From NCBI GenBank assembly GCA_009760855.2, contig WPIO01000009.1, forward strand, positions 1,145,001 to 1,209,000: a DNA stretch of 64,000 bases. Reading direction: 5' to 3'. The notes under the pieces were generated by a model. The model was not told the origin of the DNA. It worked only from the letters and a program-made list of their open reading frames with translations, and searched no databases. Position 1 is the first letter of the stretch. Each line of letters starts with the position of its first letter. This stretch comes from Cristatella mucedo (Eukaryota > Bryozoa > Phylactolaemata > Cristatellidae). A program made the translations under genes and the position numbers. Shown piece after piece: positions 10,841-21,400 of this stretch.

Positions 10841-12465
10841 ATTATTTCAGTTTAAAGTTTTCACACCATTGAAAAACTACATGTATTTGCAACTAATGCC
10901 AATAGTTTCCTAATCGCCTGTTTTAGGAAGAGTTACTAGAGTAGGTTTCTAGGCGCAGTGCAAATTTAAGATTCTTCACAAGTACTCCAGCTAACATTAA
11001 AGGTTGGCTGAGCTACAAAGCATAGATTTTTTATCCAAGACAGAATGGCCATTCGCAAAAATTAAATCCAAAGAGTACTATAACTTAACGCTATCAGCGA
11101 AGCTGACGGCTGTCACTAAACGGTAATGCGCATTCTTGCATAAAGAGCATTCCTGAAAGGCGATGGCTAGATGATCCTGCAAAACGAGAAAACCGTACAA
11201 TTGATGATGCAAAAACATCTCCGTCCACATCATTTTTCACTCCAACACCAATGCCTGCAAAATGCACAAAAGAGTTCCTTGCAATACACCTCATGCTTTT
11301 CGAAAGTGAAGAAAGAATGCACGTAAGCCGCATCTCTCTTTCCAATAATAGCGTTCGCAAATATAGTATAATAAATCAAGTGCATACTAACATGTTGATG
11401 ATGTAAAATATGATGACAGGCAGAGGTGGTCTGTCGCGACACATCGTAGCTTCTTAAATAAAAAAGAAACTTGAAACTTAAATCATTTGGTGCCTGTCAG
11501 ATGAAATAAAATGTTAATATGTATGTCTTTCCCTCCATTTTACTCGTTCAGTTTTGCCACTCCAGATAGTTAACTCATAATTTGATTAAACCAAAAACCC
11601 TAAAAAAATTTCAATAAACCTGCATTGCGATAACATATTTCTAGCTTTTTTGCCTTTGCAGAATTAAGCCTGATTGAAAGGCAGGTTTGTTCAGTCAGAG
11701 ATTAATGTACTTGCTCAATTTACAATGTTTGTTGAAAAGGTTGTTCACGTTTACCTATACGCAAGGAACGAACAGAGAAACCACAGGTCTATCACAAGGA
11801 AATCTAGGAAAAATGATATGATAGTTAAATGCTCATAAACCGTCTGCCGTAAAATAGTCTTAGCTCTTTGGCTGCTTTAACGAGTCTATTTCATAGTAAC
11901 GTCACTTAGGGAGAAATGAAAGAAAACCAATTGAATAGCTCAGACAGATCTCAGGCTCAAGTGCAGATAGATTTTTCAGATATCTCAGCGCCACATATAA
12001 CAAAGTGAGAGTAGTTTTATAAGACGAAGCTCTAATTATCAATTAGCGAATAGAGCAATAAATGACAAGTGGGAAAATCAACTATGTGTTCACCAAGTAA
12101 GTTGGCGAAAAGAGAAAGCTTTTACTTATCAGCCTATCATACACCCGACGAAAGTAAAAGGGTTCCTGAGGAGAGATAGATGATTGATAGATGACGCATG
12201 CTGCCTTACTAAACTATGTAAAGTATGCATATCGCTTAGGAACTCGCCAGGAAGAACAAAGTCACTTTCAGCTCTGATGACGCAAGCCATGCAGGTTTGC
12301 TTAGTGCTGAGTGTATTATTAGCAGCAAAGTCCCACCGTCGTTTGATCTAGCGAATCCCTGGTAAATTCAGTCATGAGCGCCTGAATTCTTCCATCATCC
12401 AGGTAGCCAATCACTGCCTTCTTTGGTGCCCCCTGAGCCCATCTAACAATGTCTTAAGGGGCGCT
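10841..12465. other. Unassigned AT-rich spacer
   Basis: No gene supported. On the minus strand near 11180-11290 two AG acceptor-like tracts (TTTGTGCATTTTGCAG and TTCTCGTTTTGCAG) precede short open segments. Neither joins to a donor with a convincing protein. Confidence 0.4.
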
Positions 12466-12795
12466 GTCGACATGCGTCACGACATCCCCTGAGTTGAACT
12501 CATTCAAAGAAAACGAAAAACGCCGCACCCACTTATCAGAGCATTTAGTGGGTTCTTGTGATTTGACCTTTATATGCTTATGCGCGCTGACACTGTGCAT
12601 GCTGCCACTAACCTAACCTGCAAGCTGAACCTGTGCTAGTCATCCCTAACCATGTTATTGTTGTTGCATATTGACCATGGTACCACTGACCATTCGATTG
12701 TGTTTCATTTGCAGCAGATGTAAAGCGCCTAGAGAGAGATTGAGTTCTCTGATGGGGCTTTATTAATTGCATTATTTTTATTGTTATTATTATTA
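12466..12795 (+). mobile_element. LINE-A 3' end with hairpin and T-rich tail
   Basis: The end of the ORF and the 3' UTR (TGACACTGTGCATGCTGCCA) lead into the terminal hairpin at about 12720-12765 and a TTATT tail ending at 12795. The tail abuts the splice acceptor TTACTTGCAG of the defensin-like gene and appears to supply its pyrimidine tract. Confidence 0.8.
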
Positions 12796-12802
12796 CTTGC
12801 AG

Positions 12803-13200
12803 GTGCTGAAATATCGGAATGAACGCAACCAGCCTTTCTTTGCTCATGCTGTTGACCCTGGCGTCTGCCTATGACAACAATCGGCCGTGCTTACTGTCGG
12901 ACTGCTTGAACGTGTGCAACCTTTTTCATGCTGAGGTGCAGGGATTCTGTATGGTGAATTGCGACGGATCTACCAAATGCATGTGCATCGATCCTCGGCG
13001 AAAACCACCGGCTGAATGATATACTTTGCAAAACATGAGCAGCAGTGCCTGTGGCAACTGTATAATTTGAACACTTATTGATGGTACTTATACCCCTACG
13101 ATGTCTTGGACTCTCGTGACAGCCGGCGTGAATCTAAAGCTCTCGGTACGAACTGTGCTGCCTTATTACATCGATAGAGAAATAAATCTGTCTGCAGCTA
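12803..13200 (+). CDS. Defensin-like CS-alpha-beta secreted peptide (exon with complete 66-aa ORF, CDS 12819-13019)
   Basis: The start is ATG at 12819, 16 bp after an AG acceptor (TTACTTGCAG, ending 12802); the stop is TGA at 13017-13019. An AATAAA at 13181-13186 gives a 3' UTR of about 180 bp. Residues 1-17 are a hydrophobic signal peptide, probably cut near ASA-YD. The mature part of about 49 residues has seven cysteines spaced x4, x3, x10, x3, x5, x1. CLNVC (C-x3-C), GFC (G-x-C) and CMC (C-x-C) are the three signatures of the cysteine-stabilised alpha-beta fold of invertebrate defensins and related channel-acting peptides. Seven cysteines is odd, since six or eight are usual; one may be free or pair between chains. 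A defensive, secreted role is inferred from the fold only. Upstream exon(s), if any, were not found; the acceptor could also serve spliced-leader trans-splicing. Confidence 0.6.
13181..13186 (+). terminator. Polyadenylation signal AATAAA
   Basis: Canonical hexamer 162 bp after the stop codon of the defensin-like ORF, on the same strand. Confidence 0.55.
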
Positions 13201-13734
13201 AGCTGTGATACCCGAGATTGCTGGTTGCTGTGTTTTATTACCAGCAGAATGCCTCAACTGATAAAGTCTTTATAAGTACGTCGAAGACATCTACCGTACG
13301 TTATGGCAAGAAAAACAAAAGTGGCACGGTCTTTGAAATTGGCCCACGAAACGCATGGGGACATAGCGGTATGCTATTGTGGTAGAAACGTCAAGCTTGT
13401 GCACGTTGAGTCTGACGATGCCACATATCCAGCGGCAGTACTTGTGAGGGGCTCTCAATATCACGTTCAGTACTATGGATGATGCTAGTCTTGCATTACA
13501 GTGGCCTGGGTATACGATGTTTGGTCCTTTGCTTGGTTAAGCTCCACCAAAAACGCTTTAGAAAGAAAACACGATATTGACGAAATCCACTACACAGGGA
13601 AACCTTTAATTAAAATTATTTACAGTGATGCTTATCGTCCCGTTGTAAGATTAACTCAACTGGGCATAAAGCTCTGCGGGCCAATGATTGCACTATACTG
13701 AGTCATTTAAAGGCGATCACAGTCATTTAAAGGC
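13201..13734. other. Unassigned spacer
   Basis: An open frame at 13501-13701 (+) follows a CATTACAG acceptor-like site, but its translation is not recognised and no other exon supports it. Confidence 0.35.
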
Positions 13735-14370
13735 GTCAAGCGATTACAGCTGGTGCAAAGCTCTGCAGTTAGCTTGTCTGTCGTGAGCGTCGCAGCTGCA
13801 ACATCACACCACTTCTCGCCGATCTGCACAGGCTACCAGTCAAGCAAGGGATTGACTTCAAGGTTTTGTCGCTCACTTTTAGGTCACTACATTCTTTAGC
13901 TCCAGCCTATCTCTCAGATCTACTCCCCCACCAGGCCAAGCATTGTACCACCCGCTTTTCGGAATCCAACAGTCTAGAAATACCTCATACAAACCTTAAA
14001 TCCTTTGGAGACCGTGCATTTAGTTCATATGCTCCCAAAGCCTGGAAATCCCTCCCGACTTGCGTCAGAACATCCCCTGACTTGACCACATTTAAAAAGA
14101 ACTTAAAAGCACACCTATTTAGGACAGCATTTAGTGGGTCCCCGTGATTCGTCCTTGATGTGCTTAAGTGTGCTGACACTGTACATGCTGCCACTAACCA
14201 CATTTGCATGCTGACCCTGTGCATGCAACCCCTAACCATGGTATTCATGTTGTTTATCAAGCATGATATTACTCACCATTCAATTGCATTTCCGTTTGCA
14301 GGAAATTTAAAGCGCCTCGAAAGAGATTCAATTCTCTGAGGGCGCTTTATCAAGTGCATTATTATTATTA
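13735..14370 (+). mobile_element. LINE-A 3' half, fairly well preserved
   Basis: Starts within the palm-to-thumb region and carries the C-terminal block LAPAYLSDLLPHQAKHCTTR, then FKKNLKAHLFRTAFSGSP and a stop at 14147. The full 3' UTR, hairpin and TTA tail follow to 14370. The C-terminal ORF of about 93 codons is unbroken, making this one of the younger LINE-A copies. Confidence 0.8.
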
Positions 14371-15111
14371 AAGAGCTTGCAATTAAAAAAATGGCACTAC
14401 AGGCGAAATATTTGTCCTCAGTTTTTTTAACGAAAATGCTCTAAATATTAAGGACAAATATGCATTTGACGAAAGATAGCTGATTTCTCCGGCTAATAAT
14501 GTGCAGACAGGATATTTTTGGGGCTCGGCCCTAGTATAGAATCAGACGCATCACTCAGCAGTGCATAGTTGATTCTCATGCGCTTAGTTTGCAAACCAAT
14601 AACTAAAGGAAAATATAAAGTCACATTTAATTTCTCAAACTAATAACACTTATTTAAAATATTATGTTAGGCTCTGCTGAATCTTTTCTTAAGCTGTAGA
14701 CCTCATACATTGCCTTTGAAACGTTTGCTCGCCTCAGCCCATGAAATTGTCAAGCTAAAAGATCTACTTTACATTGATTAGGTCAATTGCCTGCTAATGT
14801 GGGAAATAAATTTCTATTCTGACGCCTTTGCCTCAGTGCTCGTGATCTGCTGCCATCGTCTACACCGAGTCCCTGCAGCTCACCAATGATAAAGATGTAT
14901 AGACCTAGTAGAGGTTTAGAGATAGTAAAAAGGCAGTTATGGAAAGATTGTATGCTAAGTAAGCCACAATATGATTATATATTTCTGAGGCATTTATGGT
15001 TTATGGTTCGTGAGTTATAATGGTTGGGAAAAGTTTGAGTCTTACTTATCTATGGCTAGGCAGCATACACGTCTTGGCCATAGAATGGGTGCAGAGATGA
15101 GTAAAGAATAA
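14371..15111. other. Unassigned AT-rich spacer
   Basis: No ORF, repeat or RNA gene recognised. Confidence 0.4.
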
Positions 15112-15341
15112 CTCGTGCTTCATGTGCTTATGCGTGCTGACACTGTGCATGCTGCCACTAACCATATTTGCATGCTGACCCTGTGCATGCCACCCCTAAC
15201 CATGATATTCATGTTGGTTATCAAGCATGATATTACTCACCATTCAATCGCGTTTCCCTTTGCAGCAAATGTAAAGTGTCTAGAAAGAGATTGAGTTCTC
15301 TGGGGGCGCTTTATCAAGTGCATTATTATAATAATAATAAT
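15112..15341 (+). mobile_element. LINE-A 3' UTR and tail
   Basis: Begins inside the 3' UTR (GTGCTTATGCGTGCTGACAC) and ends in the hairpin and a (TAA)n tail. It is directly followed by CA and TA microsatellites and a short inverted LINE-A hairpin. Confidence 0.75.
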
Positions 15342-15355
15342 TGTTATTTTAATAC

Positions 15356-15382
15356 ACACACATGCACACATGCACAGACACG

Positions 15383-15432
<50 letters not shown>

Positions 15433-15433
15433 T

Positions 15434-15473
<40 letters not shown>

Positions 15474-15480
15474 GTATGCA
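15356..15480. repeat. (CA)n then (TA)n microsatellite
   Basis: A CA run of about 23 units at 15384-15429, a second CA run to 15458, then (TA)n to about 15472. It lies between two inverted LINE-A tails. The His/Thr and Cys/Val ORFs crossing it are repeat artefacts. Confidence 0.9.
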
Positions 15481-15488
15481 TATATGTG

Positions 15489-15530
15489 GAGCCTCAGAGC
15501 GCTTAATCTCTTTCTAGGCACTTTGCATAG
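15489..15530 (-). repeat. LINE-A hairpin fragment, inverted
   Basis: GCTTAATCTCTTTCTAGGCA is the reverse complement of the LINE-A terminal hairpin. With 15112-15341 it makes a tail-to-tail pair around the microsatellite. Confidence 0.6.
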
Positions 15531-16284
15531 TCAGTATAGTCCATATGGTTAGACGTAACATGCACCATGTCAACATGAATGGCTCATGTGCATTGGGCTG
15601 CTCACATCAAGGGTCAAGCACTCGAACAAATTTTGTCCTAAAACTGCATGCTATCATAACCTATCCTTACCAAATTCTGCTTATCTGACTATATGCAGAT
15701 ATCATTCAGTCTATAGTGTGTGCCCTCCTCTGCATCAAAAGTCACATGTAAATAGTGAAAACTCAAAACCCTTTTCATCGATGCTGTCCAATCGAGAATT
15801 CCCAGCCCTGCTGCTCAATCCCCTTCTGACCTGTTATCATTAGTAGAATGCTACACAACGACAAAAGCAGATATGCTTGACGAGCTTGCACCTCCGACTA
15901 AGCCCACTGTTCGTTCTCGCCCAGCGGCCTAGTGTTAAACAAGCTAGGGCAACCAAGCGTGAGCTTGAAAAAAACATATATAAGATTTGGACTGACTGTC
16001 TATCGTCAGGCATGCGAGGACTACTGTAAATCGTACCAATCAACTTCAGTTAAGGCCAAATGTAGCTTCTATAATAAACATTGTTGAATCACATATGCAC
16101 AATCCAAAGATGCTGATGTCTACGATACACTCTGCTTAACCGCTTCCAGGCTAGCTCTTTACCTAGTGATCCAAATGATGGTCGAGCCGATAGCTTCTCT
16201 AGTTTCATTGACGATAAGATAGACAAGATCAGGGAGTCGCATATTCAATTTTTACACCAAGCTAATAAAGTCCAGTCTGGTTTT

Positions 16285-17240
16285 TAATAATAATAATAAT
16301 AATAATAACAATAATTCACTTGATAAAGTGCTCTCAGAGAATTCAATCTCCTTCTAGGCGCTTTAAATTTCCTGCAAACGGAAATGCAATGGAATGGTGA
16401 GTAATATCATGCCTGATAAACAAACAACATGAATACTATTGTTAGGGTTGACATGTCCTGGGTCAGCACAATATCTAATAATATCTAAGAACTTGGAATT
16501 ATACTAGCCAGGAGCTAGGCAAGGGTTGACATTTTTTATTTATAGTTTATCATAAGAGTTCTAACTCAAGGCTTCTTAGCCCCTTCCCTCTTGTCCTTTC
16601 GTACTAAGGGGAAGTCTTATTTAGTAAAGGATAGAAACTAACCTGACTTACGTCGGTCTTAACTCAGATCATGTAGGACTTTAAGAGCCGAACAGGCTCA
16701 CCAAATGCAAATGTGGTTAATGGCAGCATGCACAGTGTCAGCACACATAAGCACATCAAGGACGAGTCACAGGGACCCACTAAATGCTGTAGTAAATAGG
16801 TGTCTATTTAGGTTCTTGTTAAATGTGGTAAAGTCAGGAATGTTCTGACGCAATTCGGGAGGGAGTTCCAGGCTTTGGGAACATACGAACTAAATGCATG
16901 GTCTCCAAATGATTTGATGTTTGTACGAGGTATTAGTAGACTGTTGGATTCCGAAAAGCGGGTGGTACGAAGCTTGGCCTGGTGGAGGAGTAGATCTGAG
17001 AGATAGGCTGGAGCCAAAGAATGAGGTAACCTAAAAGTGAGCGACAAAACCTTGAAGTCAATCCGTTGCATGACTGGTAGCCAGTGCAGGTCTGCGAGAA
17101 GTGGTGTGATATTTCAGCTGTGCCGCTCACGAAAGACAAGCTAACTGCAGAGTTTTGCACCAGCTGCAATCGCCTGATCGCACATGCTGGTAGGCCAGTA
17201 AGCAGTGAGTTGCAGAAGTCGAGAAGGGATGTCACGAAGA
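16285..17240 (-). mobile_element. LINE-A copy nested in LINE-A, minus strand
   Basis: From the TTA tail (read as TAATAATAA at 16286-16315) through hairpin, 3' UTR and C-terminal ORF (FLTLPHLTRT, LAPAYLSDLLLHQAKLRTTR) to a 5' truncation at about 17238 in TSLLDFCNSLLTGLPACAIR. It lies in the plus-strand LINE-A with short T-rich flanks (TTTT on both sides). Its own 3' UTR carries the mitochondrial rRNA insert at 16469-16704. Confidence 0.75.
16469..16704 (-). rRNA. Nuclear insert of mitochondrial large-subunit (16S) rRNA 3' end (NUMT, pseudogene)
   Basis: On the minus strand the insert carries conserved landmarks of the mitochondrial 16S rRNA 3' domain: CTACATGATCTGAGTTAAGA, TCAGGTTAGTTTCTATC and TTAGTACGAAAGGACAAGAG (peptidyl-transferase and sarcin-ricin loop regions). 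Plus-strand 16651-16673 matches the binding site of the universal 16Sbr primer with about three differences. After the rRNA end, ~100 AT-rich bases include TTGAGTTAGAACTC, which may be the anticodon arm of a mitochondrial tRNA-Leu(UAG); that is tentative. The insert splits the LINE-A 3' UTR cleanly (...GGTCAGCA / ATGCAAATGTGG...). It cannot be functional here. Confidence 0.85.
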
Positions 17241-17480
17241 GATTTTAGAGCTAATCACTTCGTAGAGTCAGCCTTGCTTCGGGTTTACAACGACATTCTT
17301 AGGAATGCAGTCTCTGGCAGAGTATCTCTGCTTTTCTTGCTAGATCTTTCGGCAGCTTTTGATACGACCGGTTACCGAGACCTTCTCGAGGCCCCTAATC
17401 TTGTATGGGCGTCACTGGTACTGCACTGCAATTATTTAGGTCCTGCCTCAGTGGCAGATTCCAAAGTCTTAATGTGAACC

Positions 17481-18324
17481 TTAAGTGATTATCTGAGGAA
17501 CCACTGTAGTTAAGCGTAAGAAGTTAGTTTAACGTAAATAGTTAAAAAAGGATATATGAGTAATGGGGTGCAAAATGCTTTTTATGAGGAGTCAACTCGT
17601 CAAAATTAAGTGTATACTAGTTCTGTATTGTTATATTGTAGTGCTTATTAGGTCAGGTCGGAAGGGGAATTGAGCAGCAGGGGCGTTATTTTCGCATGGG
17701 CAATTGTAATATCCATGGGTCTTAACGTTTTATAATTAAAAGTTGAGTTTATATATCAATCAAAGCACAAGATGCAGACTGAATGAAATCTTCTTGTGAT
17801 CCGATGTGAATAATTCGGCGATTATGATAATCAAACTGTTCACATCGGACTTGAGTCCCATAATTATAGGAGTAAAAAGCACACAAACTATAGACAAATT
17901 TTTGATCGAGTGTGAGACCTATATTGTATCTTAGGTCATCAAGGTGTCACAAGAAGAAATTAGAAAGTCTACGCAATTTGGCAGTTAAATCGTCAGCTGA
18001 GTCGTTGAAATGAATGTTGAAATAACCAGGAAGCAAAGCTTTCTTGCTCCCTCAATCGAAATGAGTAAATACAACCTGAAACGAAGAAAGACTTGGTATG
18101 GATACTTGCTTACGGTAAAAAATTACTGCCACCGTTAGCAACTTGCTATTGGAGGGACTGAAAAACCAAGGAACTGAAAGACTTTTTCAATGGGGCTGCA
18201 AATGATTTGAAATTGAGGGAGGTACGGGCGATAACAGTCACTTCATCCGCTGATTTTGATTGATCTCGGGCTTCGATAGAAAGAGAAGCCGGTTAAGGGC
18301 ATTGGTTACGATTTAAATAAAAAA
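17481..18324. other. Unassigned AT-rich spacer
   Basis: No gene recognised. A small inverted repeat (TCCGATGTGAA ... TTCACATCGGA) spans about 17798-17846. Confidence 0.4.
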
Positions 18325-18468
18325 TACGATACATTTGTATAGTGCCTTAAGAGAAATTAATCTCTATTCAGGCTCTTCACATGTGCCTCCGGGCTCGAGC
18401 CCACGACCTCAGCCAGACCTACTGGTCTGGGCGAGTACCGCTGGACCAAATAAGCTCGCAAGATCAGT
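18325..18468 (-). repeat. SINE-T1 copy
   Basis: Minus strand: tRNA-like head with box B-like GTGGGCTCGAGCCC, then AGCCTGAATAGAGATTAATT and the A/T end. Well aligned with the 25.5 kb copy. Confidence 0.75.
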
Positions 18469-21400
18469 CAGTTGATGGATTTCAGCCAGTCAGTTGACAG
18501 ATTTAAGCCAGTTCTCGTTCAAAGCAAACCGGTCATGAATCGTGTAGCATATTATTAGGGGTTTAGTGAACATTGAGCTTTGGTTTTATGAGTGGGCTTC
18601 AAGATTCACCTCCGGGATTCTAGTAGACCTGATGACTAATAATTTTTCTCTACGAATTCTTCACTACAGCGACTGAAGACAAGTGCAATCGACATACAGT
18701 GATGATGCTGGAAATACTGATCGCCCACCCGTGATTCACAGCACATGCTAAGAGTTGACCATTTTTTCTAGGCTCAGTACCGCATGAGAGTTGTTGCACG
18801 CCCTTACTGGTTCGGGAAGCCTAGGATCCGCCGTCACTGCCGAATGGACTTCTTTATGCGACCGCTACGGCCTGTTTATCTTTTTGCATTGGCTCTCTTC
18901 GTTGCTGCCACGTTCTGATAGTTTTGGCGTATGCTTGTGCATTGGTGCTGCCCCTGCGAGTCACTGGCGCTCACTGGTATATGTAGCGTAGTTACAAACG
19001 GGGTTTGCGGCTTCCACTTCCGGTCAGCACTAGGCAGCACCAAGCAGCACTCGTAACAGTGCTAGTCTCAACCGAAGCTCAACGAATACCGGCGGCACTT
19101 GAATCCTATTGCACTGCTAGGGAAACAGAGCCCCCATACCTTAACATATCAAGCTTGAATTATCCGCGATAACCCAGCTCATTTAGCTGGCGCCGCCATT
19201 TCTGCGTGCCTGATAGAGCGAGTACCTTTACGTGCACTACGATTGCGGCCTAGTTTTTTCGAGACATGAAAGTCGTTGCACTCATTTGTAACATTAAATC
19301 CTAAGCGCGAAAGAATTAGAGACTTTATCGGGGACCGCAACGCTCCCACGACGCTTAATTTATCATTTTGAATGCATATCCCTATGTGAGTAACTACTTG
19401 TTATCCTAAATAATTGTAATTGCGTAGCTATGAAGCGCGGGCTTTAGTTGGAAAATTCTATTGTCCACTCTAAGCCAAAGCAGCTTCTGTTGCACATGCG
19501 CCAACTCCCGCTTGCGCTGCACCAAAAGCGACTCGTATTTTCTGACCAATATTTTGCACAAGCATAAAAGTTCTGGCGAAAGTCAAACACAGATTCCGAG
19601 ACTGTTAAGACCAATTTGAAGTTTAGCCGTTTGCGTGCTTATAGCGTGTGCAAAATTTCGTTTTAATGCCCTTTAACGCTTGATGTATGCACAGGGTAGT
19701 CACGATGGCATATGCGCCTCCATTAGCACTTTGTTATCGGCATTTGCTTCTGTGCTGCCGTCTTCCCGGCACGTGCTTGCGGGTCCTGTCCGAATGTCCT
19801 TGCGGCATCTGCTTCTGCAGCCAACGTCGCGCCGCTATGTGCATCTGAGCCAGACATTCTGTCGGTATGTACTACCCTGCCCGAGGCATCCACTATTACA
19901 ACTTCGCTGCTGCAGCTTCGCCCGCCCTGTGCTACCTGCTCGGCAATCGCTGAATGTCGGCATTACTGATCTGCATGGCACTGATGTGCCGCAGCTGGTG
20001 TGGGGAAATCCAGGGATCTACCTGAGCCGACAGATGTGCCCACCTACCCCAGGGGCGATATTGAGAAGGCTTCTCAGTCCCTTAAGACGAGAAAAAACAC
20101 GGTAGGTGCCTTTATCCAAGCCCCTGGCTTAAACTAGATGGACGCTCCTCCTCCTGCCAAGGTTGGACTACTTATGTAGGTCATGAATGGTAGGAGCCAA
20201 ACTACTTGAGCCTTCTGAGATGGCTGTGATGCGTCTCTACACTCTCTGACGCTGGTCGAATCCCTCTTTGTTCATCTGCTCACTTCAAGTGGACGAGGAG
20301 AAGAGGGGAATCTCGAAGACAATCCAGAATCACGTGGGGCATACAGGTTAGCGGGATGCACAGGTTTCTGACCCCAGGGCTGTTTAGACTGTGTCCTGCT
20401 CACGGCAAGACCGAGCAGTACTGTACGCAAGCGCTCTTGCACCTGGTAAAGACGGACTCTTTCCTAGCAGTAGGCAGCTGGATGATGATGCCTAGAGTAG
20501 TGGGGATGGTGCGTTGGCCCTCACTGGCCCTCGCTGGCATATAAATCTTTTGTCATCCTCCTGGGCGGCACAAACATCATGGACTCTGCCATGTCTTTCA
20601 AGATGGTCACTTCTTTACAGAGCCTGCCAAGGTCGCTAGCAGGAGAATCCAGAACTTTTCTTTTTTGATCAAGAGAAGGTGACGCAATTATTTCCAGCCA
20701 AACGCTCTGGCGTCCAAAGCCACTTCTTCGGCTGCGGCTCCGGCCTGACTTCCGAGCCCTTTCGCTTTTAACGCCTCGAAATATTGAAGTTATTGCCCTT
20801 GCATGGACTGAGCCAAAGCTTCGATCTAGTTCAAGCAGCCACGAGCAAATAGAGGATCTATCTCACGTGGTCTGCCACTTCCACTCGTTGATGCCTGTAG
20901 TCAAGGCAAGGCCCAACCTTGCCTTGAGTAGTTTGATTTCAGTTCTGCCGGATCTGTTGAGGCTGCTGACGATCGTTGACAGTGCGTTTAAGCAAGTGAC
21001 AACCTGCCACGATTAGAGCTCCCTGTCAAAGATAGGATAAGGGCTGTAATGGCTGACGTAAAACTAATGATAACAATTCAGAACATGCTCTTGCCTCGAG
21101 GAGGCTGCGCACTAAAATATGGCCAACCGTGAAGACGTCAGTATTGTAGATTTAGGGAAAGAGTGTATACCAGATTGAATGTTGCCTGTTATTGATTGGC
21201 ACTCTCGGATACTGCAAACGAGCGAATGAAAGCTTCAGTGAGGCTCCTTATGAGCCTAGAAGCAAACAGAGGCTCTTCTTAATTCAGCCTCCATGATGGA
21301 CCATGGGCATGTCGGGGATGTGGACAAAATTCTCCTGTGGTGAAGGTGACCTCGCCATTGTTTGGCAATTCACAAAGAGTTTGATGGAGGATGTCATAAC

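Larger units (their letters stand above)
15580..17480 (+). mobile_element. LINE-A copy, plus strand, interrupted by an inverted LINE-A
   Basis: At 15580-16284 the plus strand carries the linker between endonuclease and reverse transcriptase: KPTVRSRPA near 15900 and, near 16200, ADSFSSFIDDKIDKIRES. It then jumps to AATAAAGTCCAGTCTGGTTT (KVQSGF), the reverse transcriptase fingers, implying an internal loss of over 100 codons. The frame resumes after the insert at 17241 with FRANHFVESALLRVYNDILR and LLFLLDLSAAFDTT, ending near 17480. The join GTCTGGTTTT / TTTTAGAGCTAATC is exactly the uninterrupted sequence of the copy at 61.73 kb. Confidence 0.7.

Noticed and set aside
16285-17480. Twin-primed (5'-inverted) LINE-A insertion
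   Set aside because: Orientation and order fit twin priming at first, but the plus-strand sequence left of the minus-strand copy (CCAGTCTGGTTTT) is the part that directly precedes 17241 in other copies. This is therefore a nested insertion.
20560-21017. SGNH-hydrolase or retroelement gag product
   Set aside because: One short block (VILLGGTN) is not enough; the frame is broken and no other motif follows.
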